Of a DNA stretch of 64,000 nt, positions 52,017-61,310 are shown one piece after another. The stretch is from Bacteroidales bacterium KHT7. GTDB taxonomy: Bacteria > Bacteroidota > Bacteroidia > Bacteroidales > Bacteroidaceae. A model generated the notes under the pieces. It saw nothing but the letters and a program-made list of their open reading frames with translations, did not search any database and had not been told where the DNA came from. Each line of letters starts with the position of its first letter. The stretch's first letter is position 1. The DNA lies in assembly GCA_900102385.1 (NCBI GenBank), contig FNBQ01000002.1, positions 1 to 64,000 on the forward strand, given 5' to 3'. Made by a program: the position numbers and the translations under genes.

Positions 52017-52820
52017 TTATCTTATTTTTGAGATGAACTCGGCAAGTGCCGCGCCCGGATTTTCTGTCTTCATGAAATTCTCGCCGATGAGGAAGCCTCT
52101 GAATCCTGCCTGTCTCAGTTCGTTCACCGTGTCGGGATTCGAAATTCCGCTTTCCGACACGCGGAGCATGTCTTTCGGCAGAAGTTCGGATAGTCTGAAC
52201 GAGTTTTGCACGTCGGTGTGGAATGTGCCGAGGTTGCGGTTGTTCACTCCAACCATGTCGATGCAGTCGCCAACGTATTCAAGTTCGCTCTCGCTGTGTA
52301 TCTCGAGTAGCGTTTCGAGTTGAAGTTCGTGCGCCGTGTGTGCCAGATTCCTGCATTCTTCCTTCGTTAGGTCGGCGGCGATGAGCAGAACTGCGTCGGC
52401 TCCGATTATCTTAGCCTGATAAAGCTGATATTCGTCTATGATGAAATCCTTGCGCAGAATAGGCGTTTCGACCAGTTTACGCGCTGTTTTCAGAAACGCC
52501 ATGCTGCCTCCGAAGTAATTCTCGTCGGTTAGGATTGAGAGTGCCGCCGCGCCGTTTTCTGAGTACGATGGCGGAATGATTTCGGGCTTGCCGTCTTCCT
52601 TAATCCAGCCTTTCGACGGCGATTTGCGCTTGAACTCGGCAATGATTCCGCTTTTCGATTCTTCGAGCGAGCCTCGCATCGAGCGTTTCGGACTGCCGTC
52701 TTCAGCCATCAGTTTACCAGCCATCTCAACAATGGTGTCGAACGGCACGGCTTCTTTCTGTTTGGCAACTTCGATGCGCTTGTATGCACATATTTCGCTT
52801 AGGATATCTTTCATAATCAA
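52017..52820 (-). CDS. trpC: Indole-3-glycerol phosphate synthase
   Basis: 267 residues, TIM barrel. IIAEFKRKSPSKGWI contains the catalytic Lys, followed by ALSILTDENYFGGSMAFL, LRKDFIIDEYQLYQ and VGVNNRNLGTF, and SESGISNPDTVNEL. It overlaps the trpD stop by four bases. A second in-frame ATG two codons later is an equally possible start. Confidence 0.97.
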   Translation of the reverse strand: MIMKDILSEICAYKRIEVAKQKEAVPFDTIVEMAGKLMAEDGSPKRSMRGSLEESKSGIIAEFKRKSPSKGWIKEDGKPEIIPPSYSENGAAALSILTDENYFGGSMAFLKTARKLVETPILRKDFIIDEYQLYQAKIIGADAVLLIAADLTKEECRNLAHTAHELQLETLLEIHSESELEYVGDCIDMVGVNNRNLGTFHTDVQNSFRLSELLPKDMLRVSESGISNPDTVNELRQAGFRGFLIGENFMKTENPGAALAEFISKIR

Positions 52821-53812
52821 GAGTTTATCTCAATGAATTTCTTCAATGTGGCAAGAGCCTTTCCGCTTTCGAGCGATTCGCGCGCTATTGCTATTGTCTC
52901 TTCCATCGACAGATTCTTCTCCATGATGCTTATTCCACATGCAGCGTTTGCAATCACTACGTTTTTCTGGCTCTCTGTGGCTGTTCCGTCGAGCACGGCA
53001 TCGAAAATCTTCATTGCCTCTTCTGCCGTTTCGCCGCCGTAGATTTCGCTCTGCTCAACGTAGTTCAGACCAAGTTCCTTTGGAGTATAAACCTTTTCGA
53101 AGTTGTTTGTACAGATTTTGAATCCGCTTGTGAGCGAAATCTCGTCGTAGCCGTCGTAACTTGTAATAACTCCGTAGTTGTCGCCAATTTTCTGGTGAAT
53201 GTTGGTGTAGAGTCGCATCAGGCTCTGGTTTGCCGTTCCGTGAAGCGAATTCTTTGGATGACAAGGGTTTACCAACGGACCGAGCAGGTTGAAGCATGTC
53301 GGCACGCCGAGAGCCTTTCTTGTAGGACCAACGAACTTCATTCCGTAGGCAAAGAGTGGCGCGTGGAAGTAGCAGATGCCGGCCTCCTCGATGCTTCGGC
53401 GCAGTTTGCTCTCGTCATCGGTGAATTTTACTCCGTGTCCTTGCAGAACGTTGCTTGCGCCGCTAACCGACGAAGAACCACCGTTTCCGTGCTTGCTCAC
53501 CTTGTAGCCTGCACCGGCAATCACGAATGCCGAACAGGTTGAGATGTTGAAGGAGTTTTTTCCGTCGCCGCCTGTTCCAACGATGTCGAGCGTGTTTAAA
53601 TCATCAAAATTGATGTACTTTCCGGTTTCAAGAAGAGCCTGACGGAAGCCAAGAAGTTCGTCAACGCTTACGCCGCGTGTCTGCAAAGCCATCAGCAAGG
53701 CTGCAATCTGATGTTCGTTGTACTGCTCGTTTATGATGTTGAGCATTATGTTGTGGGTGTCTTCCTGCGACAGAATGTCACCCTCAATCAGTCTTAATAG
53801 ATATTTTTTCAT
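52817..53812 (-). CDS. trpD: Anthranilate phosphoribosyltransferase
   Basis: 331 residues. The PRPP-binding GTGGDGKNSFNIST and KHGNGGSSSVSGASNVL turns and LGPLVNPCHPK are all present. It transfers phosphoribose to anthranilate. It is not fused to trpG, which precedes it by 16 bases. Confidence 0.97.
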   Translation of the reverse strand: MKKYLLRLIEGDILSQEDTHNIMLNIINEQYNEHQIAALLMALQTRGVSVDELLGFRQALLETGKYINFDDLNTLDIVGTGGDGKNSFNISTCSAFVIAGAGYKVSKHGNGGSSSVSGASNVLQGHGVKFTDDESKLRRSIEEAGICYFHAPLFAYGMKFVGPTRKALGVPTCFNLLGPLVNPCHPKNSLHGTANQSLMRLYTNIHQKIGDNYGVITSYDGYDEISLTSGFKICTNNFEKVYTPKELGLNYVEQSEIYGGETAEEAMKIFDAVLDGTATESQKNVVIANAACGISIMEKNLSMEETIAIARESLESGKALATLKKFIEINS

Positions 53813-53828
53813 AATGTGTGTTGTGTTT

Positions 53829-54392
53829 TTAATGATTTAACCAGTTTTTCAAAATTGTCTTTCCGTCGGGAGTAAGAACACTCTCCGGGTGATACTGAAT
53901 TCCGCGTATGTCGAACTGCTTGTGGCGGAGTGACATAATGTAACCTTCATCGCTCACCGAGGTTACTTCAAGACAGTCAGCAAGATTCTTCTTGTCTACC
54001 ACCCAAGAGTGGTATCTGCCAACCTCGAATGTCTTAGGCAGATTCTCGAAGAGATAGTCGTCGGCAATCGTAGTAGATGGTGTTGCCACGCCGTGGAATA
54101 CCGAACTGAGGTTTGTAAGGCTGCTGCCGAAACTTTCGCCTATTGCCTGATGTCCGAGGCACACGCCAAGGATTGGCTTTTTGCCAGCGTAGGTCTTTAT
54201 TACATCGAGCAGCAGACCGGCCTCGCTTGGGATTCCCGGTCCGGGCGAGAGTATTATCTTGTCGAACGCCTCAAGTTGTTTCAGTTCGAACTTGTCGTTG
54301 CGGAAAACCGTTACTTCTGCGCCCAATTCCTTTACCAAGTGGCTCAGATTATATGTAAACGAGTCGTAATTATCTATTATTACAATTTTCAT
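53829..54392 (-). CDS. trpG: Anthranilate synthase component II (glutamine amidotransferase)
   Basis: 187 residues. Class I glutamine amidotransferase with the nucleophile Cys78 in ILGVCLGHQAIGE, the oxyanion loop LSPGPGIPSEAG and the catalytic His-Glu pair in YHPESVLTPDG. It supplies ammonia to TrpE. It starts 26 bases after trpE. Confidence 0.97.
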   Translation of the reverse strand: MKIVIIDNYDSFTYNLSHLVKELGAEVTVFRNDKFELKQLEAFDKIILSPGPGIPSEAGLLLDVIKTYAGKKPILGVCLGHQAIGESFGSSLTNLSSVFHGVATPSTTIADDYLFENLPKTFEVGRYHSWVVDKKNLADCLEVTSVSDEGYIMSLRHKQFDIRGIQYHPESVLTPDGKTILKNWLNH

Positions 54393-54418
54393 TGTGCCTA
54401 TGGTTTGTAGTTGTTTTC

Positions 54419-55813
54419 TTATAGTTTCTCTGCCATTGCAATAGCCTTGCGTAGTGCTCCGAGTTTGTTGTTTACCTCCTGAAGTTCGTATTCAACGTCG
54501 CTCTTTGCAACTATGCCGCCGCCAGCCTGAAACCACAGTTCGTTGTTGCGGCTGACAAATGTGCGGATGGTTATTGCTTGGTTAAGGCTTCGGTTAAATC
54601 CGATGAAACCGATGCAGCCGCCATATGCTCCGCGGTTATGAGGCTCGTACTCGCTTATAAGTTGCATTGCTCTTACCTTTGGCGCGCCGCTCAGAGTGCC
54701 GGCAGGGAAGGTGTCTATGAATGCCTGAATTGGGTCGGCATCATTGTCGAGTTCTCCGCAAACGCGGCTCACAAGATGGATGACGTGGCTGTAGAACTGC
54801 ATGTCCTTGTAGAACTCAACATGAACGTTGTGGCAGTTGCGGCTAAGGTCGTTTCGGGCAAGGTCAACAAGCATAACGTGCTCGGCATTCTCCTTAGGGT
54901 CTTTTTGCAGATATTCGGCATTCTTGCGGTCCTGCTCGGCATCGCCTGTGCGCTTGGTTGTTCCGGCAATAGGGTCGATGTATGCCTTGTTACCATCAAT
55001 TCGGCAATGGGTCTCGGGCGATGAACCGAAGATTCTGAATCCGCCAAAGTCGAAGTAGAAGAGGTAAGGGCTTGGGTTGATGCTTCGCAGGGCGCGATAC
55101 AGTTTGAAGTCGTCGCCCTCGTATCTCTGTTTGAATCGGCGTGAAAGAACAATCTGGAATACATCGCCTCTCAGACAGTGGGCAATGCCTTTGCGGATAT
55201 TCTCGCGATGCTCATCGTCGGTAAGAGTGCTCCAGAAGTCTCCCACAGGGCGGAAGCCGTAAGCCTGATAAGGACGTTGAGTGATGTCACGCTCCAGAAC
55301 ATCGAGGTCGTCCTCTTCGCCGTCGGCAAGCAACTCGATGATTGTCAGTTGGTTGTTGAAGTGGTCGAAAACAATAACGTCCTTATACAGAATGTAAAGA
55401 AGGTCGGGTGCATCGTTCTTCTCAAGAGTCTCGTCCTTGACGTTGATATTCTCGAAATATCTTACGGCATTGAACGATGTGTAGCCGTACAATCCGCAGT
55501 ATTTGCTGTTCTCTCCTGTAATCTCGAAGGCATCGAGAAACTCGTTTATAACTTGAGCCGAACCGTAGTTTTCGTCAATTTTGTGCTCAGTCTGAGTTCC
55601 GTCGGGGAACTTTATTTTTCCCGTGCCGTGCTCTATGCTTACCTGTGCGATTGGGTGAAGTCCGATGAACGATTTGCTGTTCTCGCCTCCGTGGTAGTCC
55701 GAACTTTCCATCAGAACCGACTGCGGATAGGCGTCTCGAACCTTCAGATATGTTGATACCGGCGTGTTAAGGTCGCCGAGTATTGTTTTGCTGGCTGTGT
55801 GATATTTGTACAT
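54419..55813 (-). CDS. trpE: Anthranilate synthase component I
   Basis: 464 residues, chorismate-binding fold. The C-terminal signatures are GDVFQIVLSRRF, SPETHCRIDGNKAYIDPIAGTTKRTG, ENAEHVMLVDLARNDL and GTLSGAPKVRAMQLI. The N-terminal regulatory part should carry the Trp feedback site; the expected LxxS-type motif is plausible at LMESSDYHGGENSKSFIG. It makes anthranilate with TrpG. Confidence 0.96.
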   Translation of the reverse strand: MYKYHTASKTILGDLNTPVSTYLKVRDAYPQSVLMESSDYHGGENSKSFIGLHPIAQVSIEHGTGKIKFPDGTQTEHKIDENYGSAQVINEFLDAFEITGENSKYCGLYGYTSFNAVRYFENINVKDETLEKNDAPDLLYILYKDVIVFDHFNNQLTIIELLADGEEDDLDVLERDITQRPYQAYGFRPVGDFWSTLTDDEHRENIRKGIAHCLRGDVFQIVLSRRFKQRYEGDDFKLYRALRSINPSPYLFYFDFGGFRIFGSSPETHCRIDGNKAYIDPIAGTTKRTGDAEQDRKNAEYLQKDPKENAEHVMLVDLARNDLSRNCHNVHVEFYKDMQFYSHVIHLVSRVCGELDNDADPIQAFIDTFPAGTLSGAPKVRAMQLISEYEPHNRGAYGGCIGFIGFNRSLNQAITIRTFVSRNNELWFQAGGGIVAKSDVEYELQEVNNKLGALRKAIAMAEKL

Positions 55814-55826
55814 TGTGTGTTGTTGT

Positions 55827-57032
55827 TTAGTCGTTAATACCTTCGTCGTCTTTGTGAGCCAAGTAAGTTGCCAAATCCTTGTCGCCTCGTCCGCTCACGG
55901 TAAGCACCACCACGTCGTCGGGCTTGAAAATGCTCTTTACTTTTGGCAGCGCGCCAAGTGCGTGCGAACTTTCAAGAGCCGGAATGATTCCTTCGAGGCG
56001 TGTAAGTTCGAATGCTGCGCGCAGAGCCTCATCGTCGTTTACCGGAATTACCTTGGCGCGTCCCTTGTCTGCAAGATTGCAATGCAGCGGTCCTGTGCCC
56101 GGATAGTCGAGTCCGGCAGATATTGAGTAAGGCTCAATTATCTGTCCGTCCTCTGTCTGCATCAGTTTGATGCGCGAGCCGTGCAGAATTCCCGGTGTTC
56201 CGATGGTTATTGATGCGGCTGTCTCCTTCGTGTCGATGCCCATTCCGCCGGCCTCCGACAGGATTATCTTTACTCGCTCGTCGTCGATGTAGTGGTATAT
56301 TGTTCCGGCAGCGTTCGAACCTCCGCCCACGCATGCCATCAGATAGTCGGGATAGTCGCGTCCTGTTTTCTCCTTAATCTGCCATTTTATCTCTTCTGAA
56401 ATAACGCTCTGCAAGCGAGCCACCATGTCAGGATAAGGATGAGGTCCTACCGTTGAGCCGATGATGTAGAATGTGTCGGAAGGATGGCAGCACCAGTCGC
56501 GGATAGCCTCGTTAGTAGCGTCTTTCAGCGTTTTGTTTCCGCTCTGAACAGGGAACACCTCTGCGCCCAGCATCTTCATTCTTTCTACGTTAACATGCTG
56601 ACGCTCAACATCGAGTGCGCCCATGTAAACGCGGCAAGGCATATTCATAAGCGCGCAAACGGTAGCGGTTGCCACGCCGTGCTGTCCGGCTCCTGTCTCG
56701 GCAATGATGCGGGTCTTGCCCATTTTCTTTGCCAGCAGAATCTGACCGATGGCATTGTTAATCTTGTGTGCTCCCGTGTGGTTCAGGTCTTCGCGCTTAA
56801 GATAGATGTGGCAGCCGTACTTGTTGCTCAGTCTGTTTGCGTAGTATAGTGGCGAAGGGCGGCCAACATAGTCTTTAAGCAATGAGTGGTACTCTTTCTT
56901 GAACTCTTCGCTCTCGATTATCGGCAGATAAGCCGCCTCGAGGTCTTTAACCGTCTTGTAGAGGATTTCGGGAATGTAGGCACCGCCAAACTCTCCGTAG
57001 AAACCATTCTCGTCAACCTGATATGTTTTCAT
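55827..57032 (-). CDS. trpB: Tryptophan synthase beta subunit
   Basis: 401 residues, PLP enzyme. The PLP Lys90 is in [15 protein letters not shown], the phosphate cup is [11 protein letters not shown], and [13 protein letters not shown] and DYPGTGPLH are the other signatures. It condenses indole with serine. It is the first structural gene of the operon, separate from trpA, and follows the attenuator. The beta-first order fits Bacteroidetes. Confidence 0.97.
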   Translation of the reverse strand: MKTYQVDENGFYGEFGGAYIPEILYKTVKDLEAAYLPIIESEEFKKEYHSLLKDYVGRPSPLYYANRLSNKYGCHIYLKREDLNHTGAHKINNAIGQILLAKKMGKTRIIAETGAGQHGVATATVCALMNMPCRVYMGALDVERQHVNVERMKMLGAEVFPVQSGNKTLKDATNEAIRDWCCHPSDTFYIIGSTVGPHPYPDMVARLQSVISEEIKWQIKEKTGRDYPDYLMACVGGGSNAAGTIYHYIDDERVKIILSEAGGMGIDTKETAASITIGTPGILHGSRIKLMQTEDGQIIEPYSISAGLDYPGTGPLHCNLADKGRAKVIPVNDDEALRAAFELTRLEGIIPALESSHALGALPKVKSIFKPDDVVVLTVSGRGDKDLATYLAHKDDEGIND

Positions 57033-57090
57033 ATTCTATTTTGTTTTTTTATTGTTGTTTTTACTATTGTCTCGGTTTGTCTTAAACAAG

Positions 57091-57126
57091 AAAGAAGGCT
57101 TGCCGCAAGTACGACAAGCCTTCTTT
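57091..57126 (-). terminator. trp attenuator terminator
   Basis: On the minus strand AAAGAAGGCTTGTCG pairs with CGGCAAGCCTTCTTT (14 of 15 Watson-Crick, one G-T) around a six-base loop, followed by a T-rich tract. It lies 21 bases past the leader-peptide stop and 59 before trpB. The upstream ACAGCCTT (57161-57168), inside the leader ORF, can pair with AAGGCTTGT of the left arm with one bulge, giving a candidate antiterminator. Confidence 0.85.
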
Positions 57127-57146
57127 GTAATATCCTGAAAAACAGT

Positions 57147-57230
57147 TCACTTATATATACAAGGCTGTGACTCACGACCGTTTGAAGTCTGAGAGCGCCA
57201 CCACCAATATGTATTAACTGTAAACTGCAT
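57147..57230 (-). CDS. trpL: trp leader peptide
   Basis: The ATG at 57230 opens 27 codons, MQFTVNTYWWWRSQTSNG then RESQPCIYK, then TGA. Three consecutive TGG codons (residues 9-11) are the hallmark of a Trp-sensing leader. A transcript start from the promoter at 57268-57298 puts it about 30 bases into the message. With low charged tRNA-Trp the ribosome would stall at the Trp codons, leave the antiterminator segment free and let transcription reach trpB. The ORF is too short for standard gene callers. Confidence 0.88.
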   Translation of the reverse strand: MQFTVNTYWWWRSQTSNGRESQPCIYK

Positions 57231-57267
57231 GATTCTTTCTGTTGTAAATTGTTGTTTAATTCGGTTG

Positions 57268-57298
57268 CAAAGTTACAGATTATCATCAAACCGCCAAA
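57268..57298 (-). promoter_or_regulatory. trp operon promoter
   Basis: Minus strand TTTG, 19 bases, then TAACTTTG, a match to the Bacteroidetes consensus. It lies about 38 bases before the leader ATG. Between here and 57578 nothing but AT-rich sequence is seen. Confidence 0.85.
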
Positions 57299-57577
57299 CA
57301 AAAAAGCGATTTTTTTTGTTTGAGATATGTTTTTAGTTCATTTTGCTATATATACATTATATATTTAACTACGAATGCTGTTGACGATGCCAAAAAGATA
57401 CCGATTACTTAAATTTTGTGTCTGTTTGTCTTTTGCGGAATTTGTGTGATGTATGGCTGATTTATCTGTCCGAACGGTTTTGATTCTCAGAATGTTTTTT
57501 TGCATTTGCCGATGTAGTTTTCGTAGCCAAATGATATTATTTTGAAATATAATTTAACATTTTTTCATGTTTTATTC

Positions 57578-57608
57578 TTGTTCATTATTAAGAAAAGAGT
57601 TATTTTCG
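57578..57608 (+). promoter_or_regulatory. Promoter of DUF975 gene 1
   Basis: TTG, 20 bases, then TATTTTCG, about 43 bases before the ATG. The surrounding sequence is repeated with the same spacing before the second DUF975 gene. Confidence 0.72.
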
Positions 57609-57650
57609 CAGAAATTTTTATAACAATTAACTTTTAATTTATTTAAGATT

Positions 57651-58334
57651 ATGAAACAACCTAGTGAGTTGAAAGACATTGCCTTGTCTTCATTGAAGGG
57701 CAATTGGGGAAGAGCTATAGTATTGCAACTCGTGTCTTTTCTGGCTTGTGGCGTTTTTTTTGCGGTGTATTTTGGTGCATTATTTTCAGCTGCCTTCAGT
57801 GGTGAACCTTCTGCATTTCTGGCGGCTTTGCCAATAATATTCTTTGCTTATCTGCTGTTCTTCTTCTTTATTGTCACTTACGTTTTTGGAACGCAAATGA
57901 CATTTATAGATTTTGTAAGAGGCGATAATCAAGCATTGAAAGTGTCGGATGCTTTTTCTTTTGGTTTTAAGAACTTGGGTGTAATATTTTTGAGATTGCT
58001 TTATGTATTCGCTTGGTCTCTCTTGCTTTATATTCCGGGTATAATAAAGTATTATTCTTATGCAATGACTCCTTATATCGTAAAGGATAACCCTGGAATA
58101 AGTGCAGATGCTGCAATTCAGGCAAGTCAAGAGTTGATGCGTGGTCACAAGTTGGATTTGTTTGTCCTTCAGCTTACATTCATTGGATGGTTCTTTTTGG
58201 CATATTTTACTTGTGGTATAGGATTCTTATTTGTGGTTTCTTATTATCAAGCAACTGAGGCTGCTTTTTATCAGAGCCTTTTGGAAGAAAGTGAAGTATC
58301 TACTACTACATCTTCTACCGAAGTAAAGTTTTGA
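57651..58334 (+). CDS. DUF975 membrane protein, copy 1
   Basis: 227 residues with five or six membrane helices. The DUF975 signature is YSYAMTPYIVKDNPGISADAAIQASQELMRGHKLDLF, here seen as YSYAMTPYIVKDNPG (144-158) and then MRGHKLDLFVLQLTFIGWFF (residues about 173-192). A Thr/Ser-rich tail ends VKF. Function of the family is unknown. It is followed by its own hairpin and by a diverged second copy that repeats its promoter, start region and terminator. The gene is more AT-rich than its neighbours. Confidence 0.85.
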   Translation: MKQPSELKDIALSSLKGNWGRAIVLQLVSFLACGVFFAVYFGALFSAAFSGEPSAFLAALPIIFFAYLLFFFFIVTYVFGTQMTFIDFVRGDNQALKVSDAFSFGFKNLGVIFLRLLYVFAWSLLLYIPGIIKYYSYAMTPYIVKDNPGISADAAIQASQELMRGHKLDLFVLQLTFIGWFFLAYFTCGIGFLFVVSYYQATEAAFYQSLLEESEVSTTTSSTEVKF

Positions 58335-58371
58335 TATAAGATATTGATATCAGTTTAATAATCAAATAATA

Positions 58372-58419
58372 GTCACGGCTTTATAGTTTCATAAGAAAAA
58401 AGAAATCTGTAAAGCCGTG
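58372..58419 (+). terminator. Terminator of DUF975 gene 1
   Basis: TCACGGCTTTA / TAAAGCCGTGA, an 11-bp perfect stem around an interior that also contains GTTTCAT / AGAAATC-type partial pairing; a TTTTA tract follows. The same structure, slightly changed, recurs at about 59247-59294 after copy 2. Confidence 0.8.
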
Positions 58420-58506
58420 ATTTTATATAGCATTGCGTATAAAGTATTTTATTGCTATATGATATTATTATGAAAAGAAAAAATCAATATTTTATATGTT
58501 GTAATT

Positions 58507-58537
58507 TTGTTCATTATTTAGAATAACGTTATTTTTG
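58507..58537 (+). promoter_or_regulatory. Promoter of DUF975 gene 2
   Basis: TTG, 20 bases, then TATTTTTG, with the same spacing to the start codon and nearly the same downstream leader as copy 1. Confidence 0.75.
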
Positions 58538-58578
58538 CGAAAATTTTATAACAATTAACTTCTAATTTATTTTTGATT

Positions 58579-59208
58579 ATGAAACAACCTAGTGAGTTGA
58601 AATACGTTGCCTTGTCTGCTTTAAGAGGTCATTGGATTTCTGCAGTTCTTTTGTTTTTTGTGTTTTCCATATTGGCATTAGTTGGTGTAGGAATGTCTTT
58701 TTTTATACCATTTGTACCATTGGTTTTATATCCAATGGAACTTGTTTTAGAGGTTTGTTTTCTTGAACATTTGCGAGGTGATGAAAGGGCATTAAGTGTA
58801 GAAAATTTATTCAATAAATACGGGGACTATTTTGTGGCAGGTGTTTTGAAACGTATTTTCATTGGATTATGGCTTCTTTTATTTATTATTCCGGGAATAG
58901 TAAAGGCGTATTCTTATGCTATGACTTCTTATATTGTTAAGGATAATCCGGGTATTGGTGCAAATGATGCAATAGAGATGAGTATGAAGTTGATGAATGG
59001 ACATAAATTTGAATTGTTCTATCTTCATCTTACATTTATTGGATGGGGAATTCTTTGTCTGTTGACTTGCGGAATAGGTTTCTTGTGGCTGCAACCTTAT
59101 ATTTATACTGCACAGGCAGAATTTTATCATGATCTTTTGGAAGAAAACAATATATCTTATTCTGCAATAACATCTTCTTCTGCATCTTCTTCAGAGATGA
59201 AGTTTTGA
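58579..59208 (+). CDS. DUF975 membrane protein, copy 2
   Basis: The start at 58579 (MKQPSELKYVAL) gives 209 residues and aligns with copy 1; the open frame begins two codons earlier. The N-terminal MKQPSELK and the core YSYAMTSYIVKDNPGIGANDAIEMSMKLMNGHKFELF correspond to copy 1. The central helices have diverged and are shorter. It is a separate transcription unit with promoter and terminator duplicated along with the gene. Confidence 0.84.
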   Translation: MKQPSELKYVALSALRGHWISAVLLFFVFSILALVGVGMSFFIPFVPLVLYPMELVLEVCFLEHLRGDERALSVENLFNKYGDYFVAGVLKRIFIGLWLLLFIIPGIVKAYSYAMTSYIVKDNPGIGANDAIEMSMKLMNGHKFELFYLHLTFIGWGILCLLTCGIGFLWLQPYIYTAQAEFYHDLLEENNISYSAITSSSASSSEMKF

Positions 59209-59246
59209 CGTAAAGTAATGATATCAGTTTAATAACCAAATAATTG

Positions 59247-59294
59247 TCACGGCTTTATAGTTTCATAGAAAATGAAATCTGTAAAGCTGTGAAT
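59247..59294 (+). terminator. Terminator of DUF975 gene 2
   Basis: TCACGGCTTTA and TAAAGCTGTGA pair with one G-T; it is the duplicate of the hairpin at 58372-58419. The rest of the 308-base gap to 59518 holds a TATCTTTG -7 element at about 59451-59458 for the nuclease gene. Confidence 0.75.
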
Positions 59295-59517
59295 TTTCAT
59301 TTGTCTTTTGTGTAGGCAATTTTGTCGGGTTAACTCTTTCAAACAAAATAAAACCCGAACGTATCCCGAAGTAAACTCGAATGAACTTAAAATGAAAACT
59401 TCCGAAAAACTTAGTCGTGCATTTTTGTCTGTGTTTAGCCAAATATCAATATCTTTGCAGAATATTGGTGTTACTATCATTCAACAAAGCATATATAGGT
59501 TAAATTACTAAACAAAG

Positions 59518-61089
59518 ATGAACAAGATTAAACGAATTCTTATTGCGGTTCTTTCGGCAACCGTAATTGTCAACATGGCGTATGCAACCGGCGGCGTAAC
59601 GCGCAAGCAGCTTGCCGAGTATGCCAGCAGTCTGAAGGGATTGAAGAAGGCTGAACTGAAAGAGGCTATGTACAGACTTATGACCCCTACAACGGTACTC
59701 GAATACGGAAGCGGAAGCGGGCATACTTGGGACGGATTCTACGATACCGATCGCACCGCTGATAACTACTGCATTGACCGCTATTGCGACGACCGTCGCG
59801 AGTTTGGAAGTCGTGGCGCGGTTGTTTCCGGACTTAACATAGAGCACAGCTTCCCTAAATCGTGGTGGGGCGGCACAAAGAATAGCGCGTATATGGATCT
59901 GTTCAACCTTATGCCGTCGGAAGTGACGATAAACTCGGCAAAGAGCAACTATGGCATGGGCGTTGTAGACAATGTAAAGGATACAAACGGCTGCACAAAG
60001 GTTGGTACGGGCAAAGGCTCAAGCTCTAACGTAAACCTGTGGGAGCCTGCCGACAAGTGGAAGGGCGATTTCTCAAGATCGTACATGTATATGGCAACCG
60101 CTCATCAGAATCTGAACACAAAATATACGGGCGAGGCTCTCACATCGCTCGAGAAGAACGTGTGGCCGACGCTTCAGCAATGGGCTTACACTCTATATCT
60201 GAAGTGGACGAGAACCGACAAGGTAGACCAGATTGAGGTTGACCGCAACAATGCCGTGTACAATATTCAGGGCAACAGAAACCTGTTTGTAGACTATCCG
60301 ACACTTGCCGAATATGTGTGGGGAGACAGTATCGACGCGGAGTTCGACCCTTACACCGCGCTTACAACCTGCTCGGACGATGACAGATACGCATCATATC
60401 AGTATAACGACAATGGTGGCTCTGCTGGTGGAAACGGCGGCAACGAGAGCGGCGGCAACGGCGGAGATAGCAACGACGACGATAATATCGATGATGTTGA
60501 GACTGGCGAGGTTGAGGGCACATACATCCTTGTAACCAACGTTGGCGACCTTAAGACTGGCGACAATCTGCTTATTGCATCGGATAATTGTGTGATGAGC
60601 GCAACTCAGTCGGCAAATAACCGTCCTGCCGTGACAACAACCGTTACAGACGATAAGATTGTTTATGCCGACGATATGGCGGTTGTAACCCTTGTACGCA
60701 CGGGCGACTACTGGCTGCTGAAGACAAACGGCGGCTATCTCTACGCGGCATCGTCTTCTTCAAACTGGTTGCGCACAACCGACAAGGCTGAAAATACAAC
60801 CAAGGCATCAATCACTCAGGCTGCCGACGGCTGCGCGGTTATTAAGTTCGTAAACGTGAGCGGTCGCAACGAGCTTCAGTATAACGCAAGCGCCAACGTA
60901 TTCTCTTGCTACAAGAGCGGCAACCAGAAGGCTATTCAGTTGTACCGCCGCATTGCTACAACCGATGGCGTTTCAGTAACAACCATCAGCACAGACGATG
61001 AGGCTGTCTACAATCTCAACGGCGTTAAGGTAGATGCTTCTTACAAAGGCATTGTTGTAAAGAACGGAAAGAAATACTTCAACAGATAA
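59518..61089 (+). CDS. Secreted endonuclease I-family nuclease with C-terminal extension
   Basis: 523 residues. A signal peptide (about 1-22) is followed by the endonuclease I domain (about 30-290), whose His-Me core is LNIEHSFPKSWWGG with NLMPSEVTINSAKSNYGMG. A Gly/Asn/Asp-rich linker (about 300-335, negative charge) leads to a beta-rich domain (about 340-495). The end, YNLNGVKVDASYKGIVVKNGKKYF, is a C-terminal sorting-like segment common in Prevotella secreted proteins and may direct type IX export. Probably an extracellular DNase/RNase for scavenging. Confidence 0.9.
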   Translation: MNKIKRILIAVLSATVIVNMAYATGGVTRKQLAEYASSLKGLKKAELKEAMYRLMTPTTVLEYGSGSGHTWDGFYDTDRTADNYCIDRYCDDRREFGSRGAVVSGLNIEHSFPKSWWGGTKNSAYMDLFNLMPSEVTINSAKSNYGMGVVDNVKDTNGCTKVGTGKGSSSNVNLWEPADKWKGDFSRSYMYMATAHQNLNTKYTGEALTSLEKNVWPTLQQWAYTLYLKWTRTDKVDQIEVDRNNAVYNIQGNRNLFVDYPTLAEYVWGDSIDAEFDPYTALTTCSDDDRYASYQYNDNGGSAGGNGGNESGGNGGDSNDDDNIDDVETGEVEGTYILVTNVGDLKTGDNLLIASDNCVMSATQSANNRPAVTTTVTDDKIVYADDMAVVTLVRTGDYWLLKTNGGYLYAASSSSNWLRTTDKAENTTKASITQAADGCAVIKFVNVSGRNELQYNASANVFSCYKSGNQKAIQLYRRIATTDGVSVTTISTDDEAVYNLNGVKVDASYKGIVVKNGKKYFNR

Positions 61090-61116
61090 TATTCTGATTC
61101 CGAAAGAAATAAGGTG

Positions 61117-61155
61117 AAGACTGCCGGGGCTGAACGGAAAAGCCTCGGCAGTCTT
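61117..61155 (+). terminator. Terminator of the nuclease gene
   Basis: AAGACTGCCGGGGCT / AGCCTCGGCAGTCTT, a 15-bp stem with one mismatch followed by a T run. Confidence 0.92.
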
Positions 61156-61310
61156 TTTTTCGTTTCAGAAGAAAACCGCCGATACCGAAAATTAGTGATT
61201 CCGCGCCTCAAAATCATCGTTTTTAGTGATTGTGCCGATGCCCGATAGCATTTACTTTTGCACTCGAAAGTTTAAATGATTATTAACAAACACATTTAAC
61301 GTTTATTTGT

